From Acidobacteriaceae bacterium (lineage in GTDB: Bacteria > Acidobacteriota > Terriglobia > Terriglobales > SbA1): a DNA stretch of 10,128 nucleotides. The stretch covers positions 1-10,128 of the forward strand of contig PLEA01000624.1 in assembly GCA_003136335.1 (NCBI GenBank). Direction: 5' to 3'. Made by a program: the position numbers and the translations under genes. Shown in pieces: positions 3,668 to 10,128 of this stretch. Under the pieces are notes generated by a model. That model did not search any database. It had not been told where the DNA came from and worked only from the letters and a program-made list of their open reading frames with translations. The number at the start of each line of letters is the position of its first letter. Positions within the stretch are counted from its first letter, which is position 1.

Positions 3668-5938
3668 TTATTGGCCGGCGGCTTTGTCCAGCTTGCTGGC
3701 CACTCTCACTCCGCTCAATCCATCCACATACTTCGCGATTCCACGATAGAGCGACTCGGCGATGCGCTGGCGGTATTCGCTGGTTTCCAGGCGATGCTCG
3801 TCGGTCGGATTGCTCACAAACGAAATCTCCGCCAGGATCGACGGCATGTTGGCGCCAATCAGCACGATGAATGGCGCCTTTTTCACTCCGCGGTCGCGGA
3901 TGGCCGGACTCTTGGCCGCCAGCCCGCTGTGCAGCGACTCCTGCACATCTCCGGCGAATTCGCGCGACTCTTCGATTTTTTCCTTCAGCGCGATTTTCTT
4001 CACCAGATCCTGAAGCTCGTAAATGGATTTTTCCGAAACTGCGTTTTCCCGCGCCGCCACTTCCAACGCCTCTGGCGAAGACGTGAAGTTTAGGTAGTAC
4101 GTCTCGACGCCCCGCGCGTCAGAATCATGGCTTGAGTTGGCGTGAATGGAAATGAACAAATCGGCGCGCTGCTGGTTGGCGATGGCGGTTCGAGTTTCCA
4201 ACGGAATGAAGGTATCGTTCTTGCGCGTGTAGACCACTTCGGCGCCCAGCCGTGCCTGCAGCAGTTTGCCGAGGCGGCGGCCAACCTCCAGCACCAGATC
4301 TTTTTCTTGCAGCCCGTCGGGGCCAATGGTTCCCGTATCGTGGCCGCCGTGACCGGGATCGATCACGATCTTGCCGATCTTCAGACCCAGCGCGCGGATC
4401 AGCGACCGGTCGCCGCTGGACGTGGGCTTGGCCTCGCGCATATCCAGGTCTCGATCGTTTGCCCGGCTCGAAGCCAGACGCGATGAAGTTTTGCCGCGCG
4501 CACGACTCGGCGACGGAGGAGCATCGTCGTCATCGTCCGCATCGACCACGACCTTGGTGACCGCGGGCGTCGTACTCTTATCTTTCGCAGAAGCGTGTTT
4601 CGTGGAATTGGACGAATGCGCCTTAGAACCGGCGTCGACGCCCTTAGATGCGATCTTCGTTTCGTCGCCTACGTCTTCGGTGGTGACGGGAGCCTTCCCG
4701 GCCTCGGCACGCAGCTCCCCTCTCACCTTTGCCTCCGCTGCCCTTAATGCTTCTTCCGGTGTCAATTCGTCAGTCGTTGCACCCTCGGCGTCCGATCCCG
4801 CCGTCGGCGGGGCTTCAACGTCAGCCATCGCCGCACTGTCTTGCAACAACTTGGCGTGCATGTTCTTTCGATTATTCTTGCCGTGAATATCAATGATCAG
4901 ACGGTAAGGGTCAGGCAGCAAAAACGCTTCGTAATCCGAGAGGTTGTCCACCTCGAGCACAACCCGAGTGCGCCCGGGTTGAAACTGCGCCACGCGGATC
5001 TTCTTCAGGAATCCGTCATCCACGTCGAAGCTCTTGCCCACCAGCGTCGAGGCCAGCTTGGTGCCGCGTAAGTCAAAGAAGATGCGGTCGGGATGCGCAA
5101 TGCGCTGCGAACCGAACTTAATCTCACTCTCCAAATCAATGGCCACGCGGGTGTAATCCGGTGTGGACCAGTGCCGGATTCCGGTCACGCGCGCCGTGCG
5201 TCCGGAGTGGGGATCAGAGGATTCCTGTGTAGATGAGGCGGTCTTGAGGTCGGTCTTGGAATCGGTCTTGGAATCGGCTTTGGAGCCAATCCCAAAACTA
5301 ACGTCCTTGCCCGCCGAATCGTCCGCCCCCTTGGTCTTGTCGGCAATCTCTTTGCCGGCTTTTTTCTGCTTCCGCGCCAACGCCTTTTTCTCGCGATCCG
5401 CTTCGCGGTCGAGATCCGCTATTGCGCGCTGGGCATCTTCTGCCAGGCGATTCTGCGGATAGCGATGCAGAAAATCCTCAAAAATGCCGTGCGCCTGCTC
5501 GGAATTGTTGAGATCGTCTTTATAGATTTCGCCTATGGTGAACAACGCGTCGCAACGGTATTTGCTGCCTGGATACTCCCGCCGCAGGAACTTGTACTGT
5601 GCAATCGCCTCATTCAGGATCTTGTCATCTTCGAAGCGCCGTCCCATCTCCACCAGCGTCTCCGCAACGGCAACCACGCTGGGATCGGCCTTGATAGAGG
5701 AAGGCGCCCCGTAATAGACGTTGCGATAAGCGTTGATGACCCGCTGGTAGTCGTGCCGCGTGCGGTCTGCTGGAGGACGTCCGTTGAGCGCTTCCCGCAT
5801 GCGCTCGGCACTGGCAAAGCGCTCGCGAGCCCAGGCGTCGCTGTGATGCGCGCGGGCATGGGCCGGCACTCCGGAGAGAGCCATCAGCAACAGCAGCGCT
5901 CCCCAGCGCACGCCGCGCTGGCTGGTTGTCAATTTCAA
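3668..5938 (-). CDS. N-acetylmuramoyl-L-alanine amidase (AmiC-like: TPR-like, AMIN, Amidase_3)
   Basis: The 756-aa exported enzyme is predicted to cleave the bond between MurNAc and the L-Ala of the stem peptide. A signal peptide (about 1-29, ending AHARA) leads into helical TPR-like repeats (about 60-185) resembling YbgF/CpoB-type modules. A Lys/Asp/Ser-rich linker follows, then an AMIN domain (about 250-353) that should bind the wall, a long Ala/Ser/Thr/Asp linker (about 355-515), and a C-terminal Amidase_3 domain (about 523-740). The expected zinc ligands are His530 (DPGHGG), Glu545 (LQEKD) and His599 (ISIHAN), with catalytic Glu704 (ILAEISF). The helical insert at about 630-672 may be an autoinhibitory arm, by analogy with AmiB/AmiC. 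The start is TTG without a clear Shine-Dalgarno, and no upstream in-frame ATG exists. It lies 96 bp downstream of the transglycosylase on the same strand. Typical AmiC enzymes are about 400-450 aa, so the extra N-terminal module and linkers explain the length. Confidence 0.92.
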   Translation of the reverse strand: MKLTTSQRGVRWGALLLLMALSGVPAHARAHHSDAWARERFASAERMREALNGRPPADRTRHDYQRVINAYRNVYYGAPSSIKADPSVVAVAETLVEMGRRFEDDKILNEAIAQYKFLRREYPGSKYRCDALFTIGEIYKDDLNNSEQAHGIFEDFLHRYPQNRLAEDAQRAIADLDREADREKKALARKQKKAGKEIADKTKGADDSAGKDVSFGIGSKADSKTDSKTDLKTASSTQESSDPHSGRTARVTGIRHWSTPDYTRVAIDLESEIKFGSQRIAHPDRIFFDLRGTKLASTLVGKSFDVDDGFLKKIRVAQFQPGRTRVVLEVDNLSDYEAFLLPDPYRLIIDIHGKNNRKNMHAKLLQDSAAMADVEAPPTAGSDAEGATTDELTPEEALRAAEAKVRGELRAEAGKAPVTTEDVGDETKIASKGVDAGSKAHSSNSTKHASAKDKSTTPAVTKVVVDADDDDDAPPSPSRARGKTSSRLASSRANDRDLDMREAKPTSSGDRSLIRALGLKIGKIVIDPGHGGHDTGTIGPDGLQEKDLVLEVGRRLGKLLQARLGAEVVYTRKNDTFIPLETRTAIANQQRADLFISIHANSSHDSDARGVETYYLNFTSSPEALEVAARENAVSEKSIYELQDLVKKIALKEKIEESREFAGDVQESLHSGLAAKSPAIRDRGVKKAPFIVLIGANMPSILAEISFVSNPTDEHRLETSEYRQRIAESLYRGIAKYVDGLSGVRVASKLDKAAGQ

Positions 5939-6034
5939 AGTCGTCGGTCCGTAACTGTCTCGATCCGCCGTTGCAGTTGAACTGCCCTTGGTACCTGAGA
6001 GATTCCAATAACTTCTTAAACAGATGCCGTAATC

Positions 6035-6901
6035 CTAATCGGTGTTGCTGATGTAAAGCACGCCCCGCGCATCTCGTTGAACGCGCACGGGATCATGCCT
6101 GGGGCCCGACGGAGAAAGATCAAATCCCCCATAGTAGAGATTGGTAATCCGCCGCACATAATTCTGGGTTTCCGCAAAGTGTGGGACACCCGCACTGCGT
6201 GCCACCGCCCCCGAACCCGCATTATAAGCGGCCAGGGTCAAGTCCACGTCGCCGCCGTAATTTTCCAGAAGTTGCTTGAGATGCCGTACGCCGGCATCCA
6301 CGTTCTGGTCCGGGTCAAACGGATTCTTCAACTTCAACGACCGCGCCGTCGATGGCATCAACTGCATCAGGCCCATCGCTCCCTTGCGCGAAACTGCATT
6401 GGAGTTGAAATTCGATTCCACCTTCACTACCGCGCGCACCAGGTTGGGGTCCACATTGTGCCGGGCGGCCGCCATCACGATTGACGAGTCGATTTCCTCC
6501 TGCGAAGCCTGATGTCCGCGGGCGTTGGCAGCCACGATCTTCGCGTTCGCCGACTGCGCCGACTCGTGCCCGAAATATTGGCTGACCTCCGCCGCGGCCG
6601 AACGCGCCGCCTGCATGGAGGCCGTGCCCGCCGAAGCCACTGGCTTCCACCGGGTTTCTTTGCTGCTCCAATAGACCAGTGACGAGCGCTTGGACTGTAC
6701 CGGCTGCGTGGCATGTTTCTGCGCTGGCACGGGTTCGTTCACATACACCTTGTGCCCGTTCTCACTGGTGGTGGTGATGGCCTCGGACGCACGGTCGCCC
6801 TCCGCCGCCCAAGCATGAGGAGGAGCTAGAGATAAACATAAGGAGGTCGCGATTGCCGTCGTGGCCGTCATCATGAATGCGACTTGCAGGCGCTTTCGCA
6901 T
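6035..6901 (-). CDS. Lytic transglycosylase (SLT domain), secreted
   Basis: With ATG 6901 the protein has 288 aa. A signal peptide MRKRLQVAF... ends at AWA (about residue 32), so the protein is exported. A low-complexity region follows, then a C-terminal SLT domain (about 140-255). Catalytic Glu162 lies in KVESNFN, followed by GAMGLMQLMPSTA, DPDQNVDAGVRHLKQLL and LTLAAYNAGSGAV, all hallmark motifs of family-1 transglycosylases. The enzyme cuts MurNAc-GlcNAc bonds to leave 1,6-anhydroMurNAc ends. Short GHKVYVNE and GVLYISNTD stretches flank the domain, the first recalling DUF4124-type pieces. An in-frame GTG at 6970 would add 23 residues ahead of the signal peptide and is less likely. The gene is first in a probable operon with the amidase. 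Confidence 0.93.
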   Translation of the reverse strand: MRKRLQVAFMMTATTAIATSLCLSLAPPHAWAAEGDRASEAITTTSENGHKVYVNEPVPAQKHATQPVQSKRSSLVYWSSKETRWKPVASAGTASMQAARSAAAEVSQYFGHESAQSANAKIVAANARGHQASQEEIDSSIVMAAARHNVDPNLVRAVVKVESNFNSNAVSRKGAMGLMQLMPSTARSLKLKNPFDPDQNVDAGVRHLKQLLENYGGDVDLTLAAYNAGSGAVARSAGVPHFAETQNYVRRITNLYYGGFDLSPSGPRHDPVRVQRDARGVLYISNTD

Positions 6902-7015
6902 AATCCGGGCGTTTTCCTTTCCCTGAACCTTCGCTGGGGGGGGCATGCAAACAAACTTCGCCCTCCCCACGTTCTACCCGGAACCTGACGGAGAATTCTG
7001 AACCAGAGTAGGACG

Positions 7016-7044
7016 ATTATAGGCGGGCACCCACGGTCGGGCAA
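7016..7044 (-). promoter_or_regulatory. Sigma70 promoter of the transglycosylase-amidase operon
   Basis: On the minus strand TTGCCC (7039-7044, four of six consensus bases) is followed after exactly 17 bp by a perfect TATAAT (7016-7021). Transcription would start near 7009, leaving a leader of about 108 nt before ATG 6901. The leader passes through a C-rich run just before the coding region. Confidence 0.65.
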
Positions 7045-7141
7045 TCTATCCGAAGGGAGTAGAACCACCAGAGTAATCCGGATAACTTATTGAATATAAG
7101 AATCTTAATGGTTTTCTGGCGATCCCAGCCCCGAATCAACA

Positions 7142-7258
7142 GTAACCGTGGAAAGGTTACCAGCGCCGCTGCCCCAGTCCCGGAGGGGCGACAGATGATA
7201 GCCCAGGACGGAAGTCCTGGGTAGGCGGGCAGGATATGGAACAAGTCCCGTTAGGGAC
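7142..7258. repeat. REP-like cluster of short hairpins
   Basis: Four small inverted repeats follow one another. They are GTAACC/GGTTAC with a 7-nt loop (7142-7160), an imperfect CCCC/GGGG hairpin around 7172-7190, a perfect 8-bp CCCAGGAC/GTCCTGGG with a GGAA tetraloop (7202-7221), and GTCCC/GGGAC with a GTTA loop (7245-7258). This multi-hairpin layout, with the phrases GGAGGGGCGACAGATGATAG and GTTAGGGACGGCA, resembles dispersed REP-type intergenic elements of Acidobacteriota. It lies between the 3' end of holB and the transglycosylase promoter and could help end the holB transcript. There is only one copy in view. Confidence 0.6.
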
Positions 7259-7281
7259 GGCACAACTCGCTAGCTCCGGCC

Positions 7282-8379
7282 TCACCCCTTCTCCAGCGCC
7301 GCCGCAAACGCATCCAGCGAAAGCGAGCGCAATAAATTGCGCCGCATCCCGCGTTCCACTTCCGCCAGCCGGTCGGACGCCGCCGTGATCCACTCGAAGT
7401 CGGCCGCCTCACCCAACCGCTTCAGCTCGGAAGCAATGTCGGTATTCCGAATCAACTCCGGCACACCGGCTTCAATCGACGTCAGATCGCGCAACAAAGA
7501 ATAAAGCGTCCGAATCAACCGCTCAAGCTTCTCCCGCCCTTCCGCGCCGGGCCTATACGACTCGGTGGTCTTGAACAGCTCACTGTGCTCTCCACCCCCC
7601 AAAGCAGATTTCAAAATTGCAATCGCATGCCCGCGCGCCGCCACATAAGCCGCAAGATCGAAACTGCGCGCGCGTCCCACCGCCCCTTCGCAGAGCCGTG
7701 CGACCAGCGCCCGCTGCGCCGCCTTCCACTCTGGACGATGCTCGGCCAAGTACCGCTCAATTTCCTCCGCCGGCAATGCGCCCAGCTGGAACACCATCGA
7801 CCGCGATCGAATCGTCGGCAACAGCTCTCCGGGATTCTCCGTCAGCAGGAAAATCGTCGCGAACTCCGGCGGCTCCTCCAGCACCTTGAGCAGCGAGTTC
7901 GCCGCTTCTTTCATAAACGCCGAGTCGGTGAAGATGTAAACCCGTTCCTTGCCCTCCGCCGGACGGTAGTAGATGGTCTCAATCACCCGCCGCACCTGAT
8001 CCACTTTGATCATCATCTGCGGCGGATCCGGCGGAATCACCAGCACATCCGGATGCGTCTGCACAAACAGCCGCGTCTCTTTCTTGTCGGTTTCGCGCAG
8101 ATTCTCGCGTGCCTCAACCGCCTCGGCAAAACAGGCGTCCAGATCCGCTGCCTGTGCAATGCGCATACAGTTGGCGCACTTCCCGCAAAAATCGGGCAGG
8201 CCATCGGTCGTGGTAGGCGCCAGGCAGTTCAGTGCTTGCGCCAGCATCAGCGCCAGCGTGTACTTGCCCGACCCCTGACCACCCGCAAGCACCACTGCAT
8301 GCGGAAAGCGCTCGCGCGCAAGCATATCGCGCAGGCGACGAATGGTTTCCGCGTTGCCATGAAAGTCAGAGAAGGACAT
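7282..8379 (-). CDS. holB: DNA polymerase III subunit delta' (clamp loader)
   Basis: With ATG 8379 the protein has 365 aa. It is an AAA+ clamp-loader subunit. The N-terminus has an intact Walker A GGQGSGKYT (about 33-41), then a four-cysteine zinc module (Cys52, Cys65, Cys68, Cys71), then THPDVLVI and IKVDQVRRVIE. The segment VYIFTDSAFMKEAANSLLKVLEEPP aligns with the Walker B region, but the acidic pair is replaced by TDS, as in delta' and unlike gamma/tau. TIRSRS is the arginine-finger SRC motif with Ser for Cys. Delta' works with delta and tau to load the beta clamp. An in-frame upstream start (8427) would translate the intergenic repeat and is rejected, although no good Shine-Dalgarno precedes 8379. 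The gene follows tmk, a widespread pairing. A residue block of about 25 aa between the zinc module and HPD is longer than in E. coli HolB. Confidence 0.93.
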   Translation of the reverse strand: MSFSDFHGNAETIRRLRDMLARERFPHAVVLAGGQGSGKYTLALMLAQALNCLAPTTTDGLPDFCGKCANCMRIAQAADLDACFAEAVEARENLRETDKKETRLFVQTHPDVLVIPPDPPQMMIKVDQVRRVIETIYYRPAEGKERVYIFTDSAFMKEAANSLLKVLEEPPEFATIFLLTENPGELLPTIRSRSMVFQLGALPAEEIERYLAEHRPEWKAAQRALVARLCEGAVGRARSFDLAAYVAARGHAIAILKSALGGGEHSELFKTTESYRPGAEGREKLERLIRTLYSLLRDLTSIEAGVPELIRNTDIASELKRLGEAADFEWITAASDRLAEVERGMRRNLLRSLSLDAFAAALEKG

Positions 8380-8394
8380 CGCAAGGCAGAATCT

Positions 8395-8478
8395 ACCACA
8401 GAGGCACAGAGGCCCAGAGAGGAACAAATTCGAAGAATGATTCTAAAAGCCTTCTCTGTATCTCTGTGACTCGGTGGT
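8395..8478. repeat. Imperfect inverted repeat element between tmk and holB
   Basis: The left arm ACCACAGAGGCACAGAGG (from 8395) continues CCCAGAGAGG. The complement of the right arm (8449-8478) reads ACCACCGAGTCACAGAG, then ATACAGAGAAGG. The arms match at most positions over about 28 bp, with about 27 bp between them. The CAGAGGCACAGAG phrase is typical of dispersed intergenic inverted repeats in many environmental bacterial genomes. The element fills nearly the whole gap between the two genes, and the co-transcribed RNA could fold into a long hairpin. Confidence 0.75.
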
Positions 8479-8490
8479 GAAATGACTTTC

Positions 8491-9153
8491 CTACAATCTC
8501 AACTTACGCTGAACAACCTCCACAATCCGCTCATGCGTCTGCCGCGGCGTCCCGCGCGCATCCACCACCGCGACCCGCCCGTGCTCTCGCGCCGCGATCG
8601 CCAGATATCCTTCATGGACCCGGACAAAGAATGCCCGCGTCTCCTGCTCGAACCGGTTCTCGTCGTGGCCCCGACTTGAACTTTTTGAGTCTCGTTTATT
8701 CCGCAGGCGCGCTCGAGTCACGCTGGCCGCGGCGTCCGAATCGAGCAGAATCGTCAAATCCGGCTGCAGATTCCCACACAACACGCGGTGCAACTCGCGG
8801 ACCGCCTCACTCCCCAGCTTGCGCCCGCTCCCCTGGTAAGCCTCGGTCGAATCCGTGAACCGGTCGCAAAGTACAATGCTGCCCTGCGCCAGAGCGGGCT
8901 CGATCACTTCGGCAATGTGTTGCGCCCGCGAAGCGAACATCAGCGCCATCTCCGCCAGCGGCGAAAGCCCCGCCGTGCCGGAATCGAGCAGCACCTTGCG
9001 AATCTTTTCTCCCGTGGACGTCCCGCCCGGCTCCCGCGTCTCAACAACTTTGTATCCCGCCGCGCGCACCACCGCGGCCAGCTTCCGCAGTTGCGTGCTC
9101 TTGCCAGTTCCGTCGAGCCCCTCGAAAGTAATAAATTTTCCGCGCCGCGGCAT
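8491..9153 (-). CDS. tmk: Thymidylate kinase (dTMP kinase)
   Basis: With ATG 9153 the protein has 220 aa, near the family norm of 200-220. It phosphorylates dTMP to dTDP with ATP in the cytosol, the step before dTTP. The P-loop FEGLDGTGKST (10-20) has Gly where eukaryotic type I enzymes carry Arg. REPGGT (40-45) and FASRAQH (73-79) follow. DRFTDSTEAYQGSGR (97-111) is the dTMP-binding DRx/YQG motif, and the LID (about 147-171) carries several arginines, as expected for type II bacterial enzymes. The LID holds a polar Lys/Ser/Arg/Gly/His stretch that seems longer than in E. coli. A TTG at 9186 would add 11 residues and is less likely; neither start has a clear Shine-Dalgarno. It lies 111 bp upstream of holB on the same strand, separated by an inverted repeat. 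Confidence 0.95.
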   Translation of the reverse strand: MPRRGKFITFEGLDGTGKSTQLRKLAAVVRAAGYKVVETREPGGTSTGEKIRKVLLDSGTAGLSPLAEMALMFASRAQHIAEVIEPALAQGSIVLCDRFTDSTEAYQGSGRKLGSEAVRELHRVLCGNLQPDLTILLDSDAAASVTRARLRNKRDSKSSSRGHDENRFEQETRAFFVRVHEGYLAIAAREHGRVAVVDARGTPRQTHERIVEVVQRKLRL

Positions 9154-9232
9154 CTGCGGAATGATATCAGTCCGCGGCCATTGCAATTTTCAGGTCCGCG
9201 CCACATCCTGCTCTGCGAGCTTAGCGGGCAGC

Positions 9233-9291
9233 TCTCTGCGAACTTTGCGGCAAAAAAAGAATTTAACCACCAAGACCGCAAAGGATTCGCA
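9233..9291. repeat. Imperfect inverted repeat upstream of tmk
   Basis: CTTTGCGG (9243-9250) pairs exactly with CCGCAAAG (9276-9283). Outside it TGCGAA (9237-9242) pairs with TTCGCA (9286-9291), with a slight length difference between. The 25-bp centre holds an A run and AACCACCAAGA. The composition (CTCTGCGAACTTTGCGG, AACCACCAAGACCGCAAAGG) recalls the CAGAG-type element between tmk and holB, although the sequence is different. It lies in the divergent region between tmk and the M61 gene. Confidence 0.55.
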
Positions 9292-9368
9292 AAAAGCAAA
9301 GAGCGTAAAGTGATCGGTGCCAAACCGCTCCCGGACCGTTGCGTCCCTGTACCGCCATCCTTGCCGAC

Positions 9369-9377
9369 TGCTATAGT
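9369..9377 (+). promoter_or_regulatory. Possible extended -10 promoter of the M61 peptidase gene
   Basis: TGCTATAGT (9369-9377) gives a TGn extension directly before TATAGT (five of six consensus bases). No good -35 is found at 16-18 bp upstream, which extended -10 promoters tolerate. The start would be near 9384, about 47 nt before the ATG. The evidence is weak. Confidence 0.35.
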
Positions 9378-9430
9378 TTTAAATTCTGCAATCGAGTGCA
9401 TTTCATCACGAACATGGGGGCCCCGAAAGA

Positions 9431-10128
9431 ATGAAACTCTCCAGAACCTTGGGAGTAGTCTGCGTCGCCGTGTTGGCAATTCCGGCTTGGTGCGCCACGC
9501 CGCCCACCGTCACTATTGCAGTCGACGCAACCGCGGCACCCCGCAAAATCTTCCATGCCTCGCTGAAAATTCCCGCCACCCCAGGCGACCTCGTACTCTA
9601 TTACCCGAAATGGATTCCCGGCGAACACGCGCCCGACGGCCCCGTCATCGATCTCGCCGGCCTGAAGTTCTCTTCCGGCGGCAAGACTCTGAAATGGCGG
9701 CGCGACCTGCTCGACGGCTTCACCCTCCACGTCGACATTCCGGCAGGCGCGAATGAAGTCGCTGCCGAACTCGACTTTCTTTCTCCCGCGACCTTCGAAA
9801 GTGGCTTCTCAGCAGGCTCCTCCGCCACCGACAAGCTCGCCATCATCAGTTGGAACCAGGTCTTGCTCTATCCCAAAGGCTGGATGTCCGACGACATCAA
9901 TTACAGCGCGAGCCTGAAGCTTCCCGACGGATGGAAGTTCGGCACGCCCCTTCCCGTAACCAGCCAGAGCGGAAACGAAATCAAGTTCGCCACGGTTTCC
10001 CTGGCGACGCTGGTCGATTCTCCCGTCATCACCGGAGAATTTCTGAAAGTCGTCCCGCTCGCCGAGGATCCTCTCACCGAAATGGACATCGCCGCCGACA
10101 GCGCCGCCGCGCTCGACGCTCCCCCGGA
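9431..10128 (+). CDS. M61-family peptidase (glycyl aminopeptidase-like), N-terminal part
   Basis: The reading frame is open from ATG 9431 to the window edge (232 codons), so the gene is partial at its 3' end. A signal peptide MKLSRTLGVVCVAVLAIPAW ends near Ala22, so the protein is exported. The mature start is the beta-rich N-terminal domain of M61 peptidases: a VTIAVDAT strand, PRKIFHASLKIPA, then the diagnostic YYPKWIPGEHAPDGP (57-71), DLAGLKF, LKWRRDLLDGFTLHVDIPAGA and LDFLSP. The catalytic HExxH domain and the C-terminal PDZ usual in this family would lie outside the window, so activity cannot be checked. The Shine-Dalgarno is weak (GAAAGA just before ATG). An unrelated long plus-strand frame overlapping tmk (8788-9756) is a shadow. 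Confidence 0.85.
   Translation, partial: MKLSRTLGVVCVAVLAIPAWCATPPTVTIAVDATAAPRKIFHASLKIPATPGDLVLYYPKWIPGEHAPDGPVIDLAGLKFSSGGKTLKWRRDLLDGFTLHVDIPAGANEVAAELDFLSPATFESGFSAGSSATDKLAIISWNQVLLYPKGWMSDDINYSASLKLPDGWKFGTPLPVTSQSGNEIKFATVSLATLVDSPVITGEFLKVVPLAEDPLTEMDIAADSAAALDAPP

Noticed and set aside
6838..6855. AAGGAGG on the plus strand near 6840 as a ribosome binding site
   Set aside because: It lies antisense within the transglycosylase signal-peptide coding region and no supported plus-strand gene follows.
7585..8469. Plus-strand 294-codon frame
   Set aside because: It is antisense to holB, which has clear delta' motifs; this frame shows none.
9021..9186. TTG 9186 as the tmk start
   Set aside because: The 11 extra residues precede a normal Tmk N-terminus and lack family features; ATG 9153 gives the usual short lead into the P-loop.
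8788..9756. Long plus-strand frame of 322 codons
   Set aside because: It is antisense to tmk and then out of frame with the M61 gene; the Arg/Pro/His-rich translation is typical of a shadow frame in GC-rich DNA.

Overview
The window looks like a chromosomal housekeeping segment of an Acidobacteriota genome, most likely class Terriglobia (Koribacter/Sulfotelmatobacter-like). This is inferred from GC-rich genes, a DUF6599-type protein, an M61-type peptidase start, a tmk-holB pair, and intergenic spaces filled with short dispersed inverted repeats. Taxonomy is an inference; there is no rRNA here. No phage, insertion sequence, CRISPR array or defence island was seen.

Layout. 1-545: tRNA-Thr(CGU) on the minus strand with its own sigma70-like promoter, then a 12-unit heptanucleotide tandem repeat, then a gene-free stretch with small hairpins. 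546-1049 (minus): a small zinc-ribbon membrane protein with a possible ECF-type promoter. 1190-1315 (minus): an isolated unit made of a strong promoter (TTGACA, 18 bp, TAAGAT, AT-rich upstream), two stem-loops and an intrinsic terminator. It is the best candidate here for an unannotated small RNA. 1452-2657 (minus): a secreted or membrane-anchored DUF6599-like protein. 2658-3090: a repeat-like intergenic region ending in a foldable leader. 3091-3634 (plus): a PilZ-domain protein overlapping a 54-aa Flp-type pilin gene.

3668-7021 (minus) is a cell-wall unit. A promoter with a perfect TATAAT drives a secreted lytic transglycosylase, followed 96 bp later by a 756-aa N-acetylmuramoyl-L-alanine amidase (TPR-like, AMIN and Amidase_3 regions). 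7142-7258 is a REP-like hairpin cluster. 7282-9153 (minus) is thymidylate kinase then DNA polymerase III delta', separated by an inverted-repeat element. A second repeat of similar type sits upstream of tmk. 9431-end (plus) is the start of an exported M61-family peptidase cut by the window edge.

How the genes fit together. The transglycosylase cuts glycan strands and the amidase removes stem peptides, so the pair serves peptidoglycan remodelling. tmk and holB are a common pairing that links dTTP supply to the replicase clamp loader. PilZ plus Flp pilin suggests a c-di-GMP-linked surface fibre function, but no secretion or assembly genes are in view. All functions are read from motifs; no database search was possible.
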